In this document: positions 35,152 through 45,186 of the stretch, one piece after another
How positions within the stretch are numbered: the first letter of the stretch is position 1
Layout: every line of letters starts with the position of its first letter
Assembly (NCBI GenBank): GCA_903833215.1
Contig: CAILEM010000080.1
Coordinates: forward strand, 26,890 to 90,889
Length of the DNA: 64,000 nt
From: an uncultured Armatimonadota bacterium
Lineage (GTDB): Bacteria; Armatimonadota; Fimbriimonadia; Fimbriimonadales; Fimbriimonadaceae
Reading direction: 5' to 3'
Position numbers and translations under genes: made by a program
The notes under the pieces: model-generated
Seen by the model: only the letters and a program-made list of their open reading frames with translations
The model's database searches: none
What the model was told of the DNA's origin: nothing

Positions 35152-36075
35152 ATGGGTACAGGTCTACTAACGCCAGTCGGAGAGCTTGATTTTCTTCGTG
35201 AACTCGAAGCAGAAGCGATTTACACTCTGAGAGAAGTCGCGGGCCAATTCGAGAGACCCGCCCTCCTGTTTTCGGGTGGCAAGGACTCCATAGTCTTGGT
35301 TCATCTCGCCCTAAAGGCGTTTGCACCGGGACCGATTCCATTCCCGCTTTTGCACGTGGATACAGGGCATAACTTTCAGGAAACGCTTGATTTTCGTGAT
35401 TGGCTTGTTAAGCACGTCGGAGCGCAACTCATTGTACGAACCGTCCAGGATTCGATTGATCGCGAACGTGTCGTCGAAGAGGTGGGCCCTTACGCCAGTC
35501 GAAATGGACTCCAAACCGTAACGCTTCTCGATGCCATCGCCGAACTCAAAATCGATGCAGCTATTGGTGGGGCGCGGCGTGATGAAGAAAAGGCGCGGGC
35601 GAAAGAGCGGGTGTTTTCCCACCGAGATGTCTTTGGACAATGGGATCCGAAGAACCAGCGCCCCGAGCTTTGGCACATCTACAACGGCTTGAAGGCTCCC
35701 GGCGAGCACTTCCGAGTCTTCCCCCTAAGCAATTGGACGGAGTTGGATATCTGGCAATACATCCAAGCCGAAGAGTTGGCGATTCCATCGCTGTACTTCA
35801 GCCACATTCGCAAAGTTGTACAGCGCGACAACGTCTTACTGGCCTGGTCGGAGTACCTGACGCCATGGCCCAACGAGGTGCCGGAACAACGACGTATTCG
35901 CTTCCGAACCGTTGGTGACTCGACGTGTACGGGCGCGATTGAGTCGGATGCATCAAATCTAGGAGAGGTCTTGGCCGAAGTTGTTTCTGCGCGTGTCACC
36001 GAGCGAAGCGGACGTGCCGATGATAGGCGTTCCGACGCTGCGATGGAAGATCGAAAACGACAGGGGTACTTCTGA
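35152..36075 (+). CDS. cysD: Sulfate adenylyltransferase subunit 2
   Basis: LEAEAIYTLREVAGQFERPALLFSGGKDSIVLVHLALKAF...LHVDTGHNFQETL...GARRDEEKARAKER. Confidence 0.96.
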   Translation: MGTGLLTPVGELDFLRELEAEAIYTLREVAGQFERPALLFSGGKDSIVLVHLALKAFAPGPIPFPLLHVDTGHNFQETLDFRDWLVKHVGAQLIVRTVQDSIDRERVVEEVGPYASRNGLQTVTLLDAIAELKIDAAIGGARRDEEKARAKERVFSHRDVFGQWDPKNQRPELWHIYNGLKAPGEHFRVFPLSNWTELDIWQYIQAEELAIPSLYFSHIRKVVQRDNVLLAWSEYLTPWPNEVPEQRRIRFRTVGDSTCTGAIESDASNLGEVLAEVVSARVTERSGRADDRRSDAAMEDRKRQGYF

Positions 36076-37667
36076 TGAGCCACCGAAACATCCTTCGATT
36101 TGCGACAGCAGGGAGCGTCGATGACGGCAAGAGCAGCCTTATTGGCCGCCTGTTGTACGACTCCAAGTCGATTCTCGAAGACCAAATGCTTGCGATTGAG
36201 CATGCGAGTCGCCAGCGTGGTTCGGGCGAGGTCGAGCTTGCGTTACTCACTGATGGTTTGCGAGCCGAACGCGAGCAGAACATCACGATTGACGTCGCCT
36301 ACCGCTACTTTGCCACTGCAAATCGTAAGTTCATCATCGCCGATACACCCGGACACCTTCAGTACACGAGGAACATGGTCACGGGCGCGTCCACGGTCGA
36401 CCTATCCGTGATCCTTATTGATGCTAGAAAGGGAGTCCTGAATCAAAGCCGCCGTCACGCCGTGATTTCTTCTCTGCTGGGTATCAAACACCTCGTGGTC
36501 GCCGTAAACAAGATGGACCTCGTCGGCTTTCGTGAGACTACGTTCTGCGAGATTGTTCGCGAATTCGGCGGATTTACTCGAAAGCTCGGCTTCCCGGACG
36601 TCACGTTCATACCCATCTCCGCTTTATTGGGTGATAACATTGTCGAGGCGAGTGCAAACACGCCCTGGTACGACGGTCCCACGCTCCTCCACCATTTGGA
36701 GCAAGTCGATGCGACTAAGATTCTTCCCAGCCACTTAAGACTTCCCGTTCAATACGTCATCCGCCCGCACCAATATTTTCGTGGGTTTGCGGGTCGATTG
36801 GAAAGTGGGTCCGTAAAGGTTGGAGACACTGTTCAGGTCGCGTCATCTGGACTCCAAGCCGTGGTTACAACGATTCGAGTCTCAGGTGTTGAAGCTTCCG
36901 AAGCGGCGGCTGGGCAAAGTGTCGCGATCTCGCTTGACCGTGAGATTGACGTGAGTCGTGGCGACCTATTTCATTCGCCAGCGGAAGTTCCTCCTCATGG
37001 ATCGAGATTTGAGGCTCTCGTTTGCTGGATGCACGAACAACCATTGGAACTGGGCAAGCGCTATGTTGTCCTCCATACGACACGCAGGGTTTCAGCAGTT
37101 GTCGAGGCGGTGGACCACCGCTTGGATATTGATTCGCTGGATTCTCTCGATGCGTCAAGTCTCGGCCTGAACGATGTAGGAAAGATCGTACTCAAGACCG
37201 CGAGTCCGCTATTCTTCGACAGATATTCCGAAGTTCCAGGAACTGGAAGTTTCGTGTTGGTCGACCCCAATACGAATGCTACGGTCGCGGGCGGAATGCT
37301 GCAGGGATTGGCTGATAGAGGTACTGAGACGCATCACTCAGAACATGGTGAGGCGATTTGGCTAGATGGATTTGTAGCGCATACCTCAGAATTAGCGACT
37401 CGCCTTCGCAATTTCGGTTATCCAGTCGTGTTGATCCAGGAGTCAGACGGAGTTTCAGCGGCGGATCTAGACGAGTGGGTCCCGCGTCTGCAGCACCAGG
37501 GTTTCAACGTATTGATCGCAGGCTTTGAGTCCTCTTCGGACTCAAATATCGTCATCAGGCTTGCTTCCGTTTCGAATGTCGAAGCCGCGATTGAGGAAAT
37601 TCTGAACCGCTTCCGTGTAGGGGCGAGGCGTGCCTCGCTTACCCAAAGTTTGGGGCCACAACGGTAG
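36075..37667 (+). CDS. cysN: Sulfate adenylyltransferase subunit 1 (GTPase), no fused APS kinase
   Basis: LRFATAGSVDDGKSSLIGRLLYDSKSILEDQ...EQNITIDVAYRYFATANRKFIIADTPGH; ends before any CysC domain. Confidence 0.95.
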   Translation: MSHRNILRFATAGSVDDGKSSLIGRLLYDSKSILEDQMLAIEHASRQRGSGEVELALLTDGLRAEREQNITIDVAYRYFATANRKFIIADTPGHLQYTRNMVTGASTVDLSVILIDARKGVLNQSRRHAVISSLLGIKHLVVAVNKMDLVGFRETTFCEIVREFGGFTRKLGFPDVTFIPISALLGDNIVEASANTPWYDGPTLLHHLEQVDATKILPSHLRLPVQYVIRPHQYFRGFAGRLESGSVKVGDTVQVASSGLQAVVTTIRVSGVEASEAAAGQSVAISLDREIDVSRGDLFHSPAEVPPHGSRFEALVCWMHEQPLELGKRYVVLHTTRRVSAVVEAVDHRLDIDSLDSLDASSLGLNDVGKIVLKTASPLFFDRYSEVPGTGSFVLVDPNTNATVAGGMLQGLADRGTETHHSEHGEAIWLDGFVAHTSELATRLRNFGYPVVLIQESDGVSAADLDEWVPRLQHQGFNVLIAGFESSSDSNIVIRLASVSNVEAAIEEILNRFRVGARRASLTQSLGPQR

Positions 37668-37697
37668 CAAAAAGCGAGGCACGCCTCCCCTCTACAC
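37615..37697. repeat. 26-bp near-perfect inverted repeat overlapping the 3' end of cysN
   Basis: gtgtaggggcgaggcgtgcctcgctt ... aagcgaggcacgcctcccctctacac (24/26); internal palindrome cccaaagtttggg. Confidence 0.8.
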
Positions 37698-37866
37698 ATG
37701 CATCACTCTATTTATGTCGCTCATCACGATCACCTAACTCGCCTTCCGGTTTTCGATCATTAGGCCAGACCACCTTCAATCAGTCGTTTTTTCGGAATTG
37801 TCTAGCGCGTTGATAGGGATTAGGGTGTTTAAGGTTATCCCCGTAAATATCTGGGCTACCTTATAC

Positions 37867-37906
37867 GTGCGGCGAGGTCCGGAAGGGCTCCCCGGACCCG
37901 CTGCAC
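37867..37906 (+). promoter_or_regulatory. Strong hairpin immediately upstream of cysH
   Basis: gtgcggcg-a-ggtccgg [aagggctcc] ccggacc-cgctgcac: 15 bp with one G-U and a single bulged A. Confidence 0.65.
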
Positions 37907-37921
37907 TTGGATCCACTTGCC

Positions 37922-38644
37922 ATGGCCATTTCACCTTCCTTCTCGATAGATGAACTGCAGAAGCAGTTCGAAACAGCCTCGTACGACACGATCCTGAAAT
38001 GGGTCGCTGCCGAGTACGGATCAGCCTTTTCGCTTGCCTGTAGCTTTGGCGCCGAAGATGTCGTGCTTCTCGATGCGCTCTTGAAGATCGATCCAAACGC
38101 GAGAGTCTTCGTCCTCGATACGGGGCGTCTTCACCAGGAAACGTACGAAGTCATGGAGCGCTTCCGTGGGCGCTACGGGGTGGCTTTTGAGGTCTACAGC
38201 CCTGACACTGTTTCGCTCCAGAATTTGCTCCGGGCGAAGGGACCGAGCTCCTTTTACGAATCCATCGACAACCGCAAGGAATGCTGCGGCATCCGAAAGG
38301 TTGAACCCCTCAAGCGAGCGTTAGCTGGCCAGAAGGCGTGGATAACCGGACTAAGAAGAGAACAAGCTGTCACTCGTCTTGCCTTGCCCAAAGCTGAGAT
38401 TGACCTTAGCCATGGCGGAATCTTGAAGCTGAACCCTCTTGCCGACTGGACCGAAGCACGAGTGTGGCAATACATCCGCACCAACGACGTGCCGTACAAC
38501 GCATTGCACGACAAAGGGTTCCCAAGCATCGGTTGTGTGCCTTGTACGAGGGCAGTTTTGCCCGGAGAAGATTTGCGAGCGGGTCGTTGGTGGTGGGAAG
38601 CACCCGAACACAAAGAGTGCGGACTGCACACGAAGAGAAAATGA
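37922..38644 (+). CDS. cysH: Assimilatory APS (adenylylsulfate) reductase type CysH with Cys-pair cluster motifs
   Basis: YGSAFSLACSFGAEDVVLLDALL...NRKECCGIRKVEPLKRAL...GFPSIGCVPCTRAV. Confidence 0.93.
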   Translation: MAISPSFSIDELQKQFETASYDTILKWVAAEYGSAFSLACSFGAEDVVLLDALLKIDPNARVFVLDTGRLHQETYEVMERFRGRYGVAFEVYSPDTVSLQNLLRAKGPSSFYESIDNRKECCGIRKVEPLKRALAGQKAWITGLRREQAVTRLALPKAEIDLSHGGILKLNPLADWTEARVWQYIRTNDVPYNALHDKGFPSIGCVPCTRAVLPGEDLRAGRWWWEAPEHKECGLHTKRK

Positions 38645-40245
38645 ACGAAAACGAGAGAATAAAGAAGGAAAAGGACGGCCTCGATGTATTCGAAGACATC
38701 CTTCGATATGCGAAGTCAGGCTTCGGAAGCATCAATCCCGATGATTTCACGCGGATGCGATGGTACGGGCTCTACCAACAAAAGCCAAACGAGGGCCACT
38801 TCATGCTTCGCATCAAGGTGCCCGGTGGCGAACTCAGTGCCGAGCAGCTTAAGACCGTCGGCGAGATCACAAAGCTATATGCTCGCGATATCACGGATAT
38901 CACCACTCGCCAGAATTTCCAATTCCATTGGTTGACGATTGAGGACTTGCCTGACATCTTCGACCGCCTTGCACGCGTAGGTGTCAGCACCGCAGGAGCG
39001 TGCGGGGATATCTTCAGGAACGTTACCGGCTGCCCAGTTGCCGGCATCGATCCCAACGAGGTTTTTGATTCACGCTCGCTGATCAATGAGATCAACGCCT
39101 TCTTCCTCACCAACAAGGATTATTCGGACCTTCCTCGTAAGTTCAAAACGTCGATCGCTGGGTGTCCGCTCCACTGCTCGCAACCCGAAATCAACGATAT
39201 TGGTGCGACGGCGGTAAAGCGGTTGCGGGCCAACGGAGATGAGGAAATTGGGTTCCAAGTTCGCGTCGGTGGCGGTCTCTCCGCCCGGCCCTTCTTTGCC
39301 AAACCGCTCAACATGTTTGTTCCGCAAGATCGGTTATTAAGTATTTTCGCGGGGGTGACCGGCATTTTCCGCGACTATGGCAACCGCGAGAATCGTAAGA
39401 AAGCGCGCCTCAAATTCTTGATCGACGACTGGGGCATTGAGCGATTTGAGGAAGAGCTTCGGGGCAGACTCGATTGGAAGCCAGATGCAGGTGAAGACTG
39501 GCCACAGCCACGAAAGAACTTCCGAGATCACCTCGGCGTCCATGCCCAGCGCCAGGAAGGTTTGTATTGGATCGGGGCGTGTGTTCTCAGCGGACGATTG
39601 AATGCGAATCAGGTTCTTGAGGCGGCCAGGATTGCTCGCGAGTACGGCTCAGGTTCGGTACGAACCACCAACCAGCAAAACATCCTCTTCCCTGGAATTG
39701 AGCAAGCCAATGTTGATCTCGTTCAGCGTGCACTTGTCGACGCTGGATTTGCGATCGAAGTATCGCCATTCCGTCGGGCCGCGGTGGCCTGCACTGGCAA
39801 CGAGTTCTGCAACCTTGCACTGACTGAAACCAAGAAGCTCATTGTCGAAATCGTGGAGCACCTTGAGAAGACCGTTTCCGTGGATGAGCCGATTCGAATC
39901 AACTTGAACGGATGCCCAAACTCTTGCGGCCAGCATCATATCGGAGCCATCGGTCTGCAAGGTTGCGTGGTTAAGCAGGGCAAGGGAGTAACGGTTGATG
40001 GATACGATGTCTCTCTTGGTGGTCGCCTTGGCCAAGACTCACGTTTCGTTCGACCGATTTGGCGCAAGGTGCCTGCCACCAACGTCAAATTCGCACTCGA
40101 AAACCTCATCAACGGCTATGTGGAAAAGCGGGACGAAGAAGAGGATTTCAGTGACTTTGTCGATCGCCATTCCGACGAGGATTTGGCGGCGCTGATGAAG
40201 ACGACGTTTGCCGAGGACGCGGCGTTGGCCGCGGCTGAGGTGTAG
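38641..40245 (+). CDS. Siroheme-dependent nitrite/sulfite reductase (ferredoxin type)
   Basis: ARDITDITTRQNFQFHWLTIEDLPDIFDRL...AACTGNEFCNLALTETK...INLNGCPNSCGQHHIGAIGLQG; ATGA overlap with cysH. Confidence 0.93.
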   Translation: MNENERIKKEKDGLDVFEDILRYAKSGFGSINPDDFTRMRWYGLYQQKPNEGHFMLRIKVPGGELSAEQLKTVGEITKLYARDITDITTRQNFQFHWLTIEDLPDIFDRLARVGVSTAGACGDIFRNVTGCPVAGIDPNEVFDSRSLINEINAFFLTNKDYSDLPRKFKTSIAGCPLHCSQPEINDIGATAVKRLRANGDEEIGFQVRVGGGLSARPFFAKPLNMFVPQDRLLSIFAGVTGIFRDYGNRENRKKARLKFLIDDWGIERFEEELRGRLDWKPDAGEDWPQPRKNFRDHLGVHAQRQEGLYWIGACVLSGRLNANQVLEAARIAREYGSGSVRTTNQQNILFPGIEQANVDLVQRALVDAGFAIEVSPFRRAAVACTGNEFCNLALTETKKLIVEIVEHLEKTVSVDEPIRINLNGCPNSCGQHHIGAIGLQGCVVKQGKGVTVDGYDVSLGGRLGQDSRFVRPIWRKVPATNVKFALENLINGYVEKRDEEEDFSDFVDRHSDEDLAALMKTTFAEDAALAAAEV

Positions 40246-40248
40246 GGA

Positions 40249-41697
40249 ATGCCATACACACTCTATCATCCTGTCTACTTGCACTTAGGGGGTCGTCCCG
40301 TCCTCATTGTCGGCGGCGGCGTGGTGGCGATTGAAAAGCTGAACTCGTTGATTCCGAGCGGGGCCAAGATTACCGTCGTTTCTCCGGAAGTGCGGTCCGA
40401 GGTCCTAGAATGGCACCAAGCCGGCGTCATTTCCTGGGTTCAACGGGAGTTTCAACCTTCTGATATCGAAACCGCGTACATGATCATCGCCGCCACTTCC
40501 AACCCCAATGTGAACGCTTGGGTGTACCAGTTGGGCAATCAAGCCTTAAAGCTCACCAACTCGGTCGATGACCCTGTGAACTGCAATTTCATCATGGCCG
40601 CCATTGCGAAGAGCGGCCCGATGCAGGTTGCGATCTCATCAGCCGGATGCAGTCCGGCGCTGGCTCAACGTGTTCGTAACCGGATTGAGAGCGAAATTCT
40701 CACCGAGAATGTTGGTGTGTTGGCCGAATACCTCGGGGCTCGAAGGCCAGACGTCAAGCATACGCTGCCGAACTACAAGGCGCGTCAAGCGTTTTGGGAG
40801 CAAGTCATCGACTCAAATGTGCCGCACCTCCTCGCCAGTCAAGGTGAGCAGGCTGCCGACAGCCTGTTTCACTCGCTGTTGAGGCGCGCCGTCATGGCCG
40901 CGAATGAGCCTCCTTCGGTGGACCCTCTCAAGGTCTATCTTGTCGGCGCTGGTCCCGGCGATCCTGGGCTCATCACTGTTCGAGCCGTCGAAATCCTCCG
41001 CAAAGCCGATGTCGTTTTGTACGACCGCCTGGTCAATCCTTTGCTGTTAGCTTACGCGCCTCCCGCGGCGGAGTGTGTTTATGTCGGCAAGGAAGTTGGC
41101 GCCCGAGGCAAAGTGCGGCAAGACGATATTCACCGCCAGTTGATCCAATACGCCCAGAGCGGCAAAATCGTCGTACGCCTCAAGGGTGGCGACCCGTTCG
41201 TATTCGGTCGAGGTGGGGAAGAGGCGTTGGCGCTTGCCGAAGCCGGAATCAGCTTCGAAGTCGTCCCCGGCATCAGCAGTTCCATCGCTGCCGCTGCCGC
41301 TGCGAATATTCCCGTAACCCATCGCGGGTTATCGACTGCGTTCGCCGTTTTCGCCGGTCAAGAAGCCGAAGATAGCACCGGCGAACGAATGGCCTGGAAA
41401 GCTGCGGCTGCGATCCCAACTGCGGTGTTCCTGATGGGTGTCGAGCGCCTTCCCACCATAGTAGCCAAGCTCATCGAGCACGGACGAGACCCCGAAACGC
41501 CCATCGCGATTGTGTCGAACGGCACGTTGCCAACCCAACGCGTTGTCGTCGGAACGCTCTCAACCATCGTCAATCTCGCCACTGGCGTTCATCCCCCAGC
41601 TGCTATTGTCGTCGGCGAAGTCGTCCGCGTGCGAGAGCAACTGGAAGCCTTCTGCTCAATCGACCGAACTCTTCGAGAACGGGCAATTGCCTGTTGA
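40249..41697 (+). CDS. cysG: Siroheme synthase (precorrin-2 dehydrogenase / uroporphyrinogen-III C-methyltransferase)
   Basis: YHPVYLHLGGRPVLIVGGGVVAIEKL... and VYLVGAGPGDPGLITVRAVEILRKADVVLYDRLV...VVRLKGGDPFVFGRGGEEALAL. Confidence 0.95.
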   Translation: MPYTLYHPVYLHLGGRPVLIVGGGVVAIEKLNSLIPSGAKITVVSPEVRSEVLEWHQAGVISWVQREFQPSDIETAYMIIAATSNPNVNAWVYQLGNQALKLTNSVDDPVNCNFIMAAIAKSGPMQVAISSAGCSPALAQRVRNRIESEILTENVGVLAEYLGARRPDVKHTLPNYKARQAFWEQVIDSNVPHLLASQGEQAADSLFHSLLRRAVMAANEPPSVDPLKVYLVGAGPGDPGLITVRAVEILRKADVVLYDRLVNPLLLAYAPPAAECVYVGKEVGARGKVRQDDIHRQLIQYAQSGKIVVRLKGGDPFVFGRGGEEALALAEAGISFEVVPGISSSIAAAAAANIPVTHRGLSTAFAVFAGQEAEDSTGERMAWKAAAAIPTAVFLMGVERLPTIVAKLIEHGRDPETPIAIVSNGTLPTQRVVVGTLSTIVNLATGVHPPAAIVVGEVVRVREQLEAFCSIDRTLRERAIAC

Positions 41698-42001
41698 GGG
41701 AGAGCACGATGTCGAGTAGAGCATCACGCGGAGGACGCTAAGGAGACGCAAGAGGGGAGAGGGGCCAGAACGATGTTCAGTTCTGTTCCTTTGCACCCAT
41801 CCGCGGACTTTGCGAGAGATATTCCCCTTCTGCGGACGTGATTCAATGGCTTAATGCATTTACGGGTCGCATTTCGACTTAACACCTCAGCCTGTGACTC
41901 GGTGTGGTCACAATGCGGAGGCATCACTATACACAGTCGATTCGTCATATACGGCGAACGTCGACTGGCGAATATCGGTCACACTTTGGCTCCGACTGCC
42001 T

Positions 42002-43420
42002 ATGGAAGCGATTAGCGTATTTGATATCTTCAAGATCGGGGTTGGGCCTTCGAGTTCGCACACGATGGGGCCCTGGCGGGCGGCTCAGCAGTTTCTGTCG
42101 ACCTGCGATCGAAAGGGGATTCTTAGTGCCGTTGCCCAGGTTCGAGTGGACCTATTCGGCTCGCTAGCCAAGACGGGCAAGGGGCATGGAACCGATATTG
42201 CGATCCTTCTTGGACTCAGCGGAGAAGACCCGGTGACCTGCGTCACGACGTCGATCCATCAGCGGATTGAGGCGATTACGACTGCCTGCAGCCTGGCTCT
42301 CGGAGGAACACGATCAATTCGATTCGATCCGGCAACTGGCATCGTGTTCCATCGAGACACCGTCCTGCCTTTCCACCCAAACGGGCTGTCTTTCACCGCT
42401 GTACTCTATGACGGTGCCAAACATTGCGAGACGTATTACTCGGTGGGCGGAGGTTTTGTCGTCCAAGAGGCTCAGGACTCGGATCGGCATGAGATCACCA
42501 AACTGCCGTTCCCAATTGAGCATGCCTCTCAACTCGTGGGTTACTGCCATGACCAAGGGGAACCGGTTCCTCGCATCGTTTGGAAGAACGAGATGGTCTG
42601 GCGGTCCGACCTCGAAATTCGGGCTGGAATCGAACGGCTTTGGCAGGAGATGCTCCATTGCGTCTATCGCGGTTGTCATACCGACGGTGAGTTGCCCGGT
42701 GGCTTGAGTGTGGTGCGCCGTGCGGCCCACATGAACCGAAAACTGCTTGGCGACGCCTCCTACAACTCGCTCGAAACTTGGCTGGAAGCAATTCGATGCA
42801 GCGGAAGAGACTTCCAGGTGATCTCACGCTGGGTCAGTTGCTTCGCGCTGGCGGTCAACGAGGAGAACGCCTCATTTGGTCGCGTGGTTACCGCTCCTAC
42901 CAACGGTGCCGCAGGTGTCATTCCCGCTGTAATGCTCTATTACTACTTGTTCTGTGATGGCGACCAACGAGGGATTGAGGACTTCATCCTGACCGCGGGC
43001 GAGATCGGAAGTCTCTTCAAGAAAGGTGCCACGATCAGTGCGGCGATGGGAGGCTGCCAAGCGGAAATTGGAGTCTCCTCCGCAATGGCTGCAGCAGGGC
43101 TGACGCAGTGCCTTGGCGGAACGATTGACCAAGTCCTCATGGCCTCGGAAATCGCGATGGAACACCACCTTGGCCTAACTTGCGATCCGATCGGGGGGCT
43201 CGTTCAGATTCCTTGTATCGAGCGAAACACGATGGGCGCAATCAAGGCGATCACCGCCGCGAACATCGCGATGGACAGCGATCCAAGTTCGGCAAGGGTC
43301 AGCCTCGATGGTGTGATCAAGTCGATGTGGGAGACGGCGCTCGACATGAATGCCAAGTACAAAGAGACCGCAGAAGGTGGCTTGGCTCTATACATTCCTG
43401 TCAACGTCAGCGAGTGCTAA
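42002..43420 (+). CDS. sdaA: L-serine ammonia-lyase, iron-sulfur-dependent, single chain
   Basis: [31 protein letters not shown]...[18 protein letters not shown]...[19 protein letters not shown]...[22 protein letters not shown]. Confidence 0.95.
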   Translation: MEAISVFDIFKIGVGPSSSHTMGPWRAAQQFLSTCDRKGILSAVAQVRVDLFGSLAKTGKGHGTDIAILLGLSGEDPVTCVTTSIHQRIEAITTACSLALGGTRSIRFDPATGIVFHRDTVLPFHPNGLSFTAVLYDGAKHCETYYSVGGGFVVQEAQDSDRHEITKLPFPIEHASQLVGYCHDQGEPVPRIVWKNEMVWRSDLEIRAGIERLWQEMLHCVYRGCHTDGELPGGLSVVRRAAHMNRKLLGDASYNSLETWLEAIRCSGRDFQVISRWVSCFALAVNEENASFGRVVTAPTNGAAGVIPAVMLYYYLFCDGDQRGIEDFILTAGEIGSLFKKGATISAAMGGCQAEIGVSSAMAAAGLTQCLGGTIDQVLMASEIAMEHHLGLTCDPIGGLVQIPCIERNTMGAIKAITAANIAMDSDPSSARVSLDGVIKSMWETALDMNAKYKETAEGGLALYIPVNVSEC

Positions 43421-43893
43421 CGCGGCTTTTTGCGCCGTCGCCCGTTGATCCTGGCAATAAGCATCGCTAGCACACCTAGCCCGCAGAGTCCGCCGCCTGC
43501 CATCTGCGCCCACGACATGTAATCGTCCCCGCGCATCGCATTCTTGCCTTGCATTTCGTAAATCTGGTCGTACCAAGGCTTGATATATTCGACACCGGGC
43601 CACCCGTTCTCGCGAACCTGAGTGATGGCGAAGGTAGCGCCGATGATTAACAGTCCGAAAATAAAGAATGACCTGCCGATTCCCGCTTGAACGCCGCGCT
43701 GATCCGCTGTAGGTCGGCCATCCCGTGAGTCACCACAGCGGTAGCAAAAGCCCTCGTTCTCATAGAACATGTGGGGGCAGGAATAGATTGGAGGACGAAA
43801 TGTTGTCGGTCGATTATCTGTTCCGCAGTACGGACAGAACATCCAGCCAGATTCAAGCTTCGAACGACATTGTTTTGAGACGCAGGCAGCCAT
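43417..43893 (-). CDS. Zinc-ribbon membrane protein
   Basis: [24 protein letters not shown]...[16 protein letters not shown] plus two hydrophobic segments. Confidence 0.6.
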   Translation of the reverse strand: MAACVSKQCRSKLESGWMFCPYCGTDNRPTTFRPPIYSCPHMFYENEGFCYRCGDSRDGRPTADQRGVQAGIGRSFFIFGLLIIGATFAITQVRENGWPGVEYIKPWYDQIYEMQGKNAMRGDDYMSWAQMAGGGLCGLGVLAMLIARINGRRRKKPR

Positions 43894-44008
43894 TGACTTC
43901 GTTGTTCTGAGGGCTCACACCATCCAGAGGACACAGCATAAAGAGATGGGCGTCATTATGCTAGGCACTTAGCAACATCCTCAAGAAATCCAGGTGTTTT
44001 TCCGTGGA

Positions 44009-45091
44009 CTAGATCCCCTTCATCACCCTGGGCGTGAAATCGGTGTCGGGGCGAACCCGCCGGCAATAGGCGGCCATTAGCTTCGCACAATTCTCGACAT
44101 CGGTCAATGAAAGCAACTCACAGGGAGTGTGCATGTAGCGCAGAGGGACACCTAGAATTCCAACTGCCATCCCGCCGCGATTGATCTGCATCGCATTTCC
44201 GTCGGTTCCTGTTCCACCCGGAGCGACATCAACCTGATAAGGAATCTCGTCTGCTTTGGCTGCTTCGCAGACCATCCTGAAGACGATCGGATTGGCGTTG
44301 GCTCCGCGCATCACGGAAGGGCCCTTTCCAATGTCCAAGGTGCCATATCGTGTCTTGCTCACAGTCGGGTAGTCGATGGCGTGGTTCACATCAACGGCTA
44401 ACCCGGTTTGGGGTGCGATGCTAAAGCTTGAGGTTCTCGCGCCGCGGAGTCCAATTTCTTCCTGAACGGTCGCAACCGCGTAGACGCCGACATTGGGATC
44501 AAGCCCGCCATCGGTTTTGAGGAGGCGCAACGCTTCGGCCACGATGAAGCTACCGATCTTATTATCGAAGCCGCGTGCTGTGGCGCGATCGCCCATCAGC
44601 TTCTCAAATTCGTACTGGAACGTCACCACATCGCCAAGCCGAATGAACTCCTCAACTTCTGCTCGAGTGGCTGCGCCAACGTCGATCCAAAGATCGCGCA
44701 ACTCAGGCTTCTTCTTTCTCTCGTCGTCGTCGAGTAGGTGAACCGCCTTTCTGCCGATGATGCCTGGCACTCGCTTGGTACCGTGAATCCACACTCTTTG
44801 CCCGACGGGAATCACGCTGTCGTGACCGCCGATTCCACTGAAATAGATCAGACCGTCGTCACTGATGTAGTGGATGATAAATCCGATTTCATCCATGTGC
44901 CCAGCGAGCATGACCTTCATCTCGGCCTTGGGGTTTAGGATCGCAGCAACGTTCCCGTGAACGTCGGTGGTGATCTCATCTGAAAAAGCACTTGTGTACG
45001 CTCGATACACTTCTGCAGCATATTCCTCATATCCAGAAGGACTCGGGGTGTTAACTAGTTCCTTGAGGAAAGTGAGGGATTCGTCACGCAT
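44009..45091 (-). CDS. M42 family metallopeptidase
   Basis: LVNTPSPSGYEEYAAEVYRAY...MLAGHMDEIGFIIHYI...GRKAVHLL...ATVQEEIGLRGA...APGGTGTDGNAMQINRGGMAVGILGVPLRYMHTPCE. Confidence 0.94.
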   Translation of the reverse strand: MRDESLTFLKELVNTPSPSGYEEYAAEVYRAYTSAFSDEITTDVHGNVAAILNPKAEMKVMLAGHMDEIGFIIHYISDDGLIYFSGIGGHDSVIPVGQRVWIHGTKRVPGIIGRKAVHLLDDDERKKKPELRDLWIDVGAATRAEVEEFIRLGDVVTFQYEFEKLMGDRATARGFDNKIGSFIVAEALRLLKTDGGLDPNVGVYAVATVQEEIGLRGARTSSFSIAPQTGLAVDVNHAIDYPTVSKTRYGTLDIGKGPSVMRGANANPIVFRMVCEAAKADEIPYQVDVAPGGTGTDGNAMQINRGGMAVGILGVPLRYMHTPCELLSLTDVENCAKLMAAYCRRVRPDTDFTPRVMKGI

Positions 45092-45186
45092 GCCGTCAAA
45101 TATAGCAGGTTCTCGCCATCAGTGTCATCTTCTTGCTGTAAATCAATAACTTGAATTTCGCGTGAACGAAACAATGATGATCAGCT

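Noticed and set aside
37873-37900. Resemblance to the SRP RNA core (ggtccggaagg)
   Set aside because: The stretch continues as ggctccccggacc and closes a simple hairpin; the rest of the SRP RNA consensus (aagcagcc..., asymmetric loop) is missing.
38464-38640. N-terminal extension of the sulfite reductase ORF
   Set aside because: It overlaps the end of cysH in another frame; the ATG at 38641 overlaps the cysH stop (ATGA) and is the likely start.
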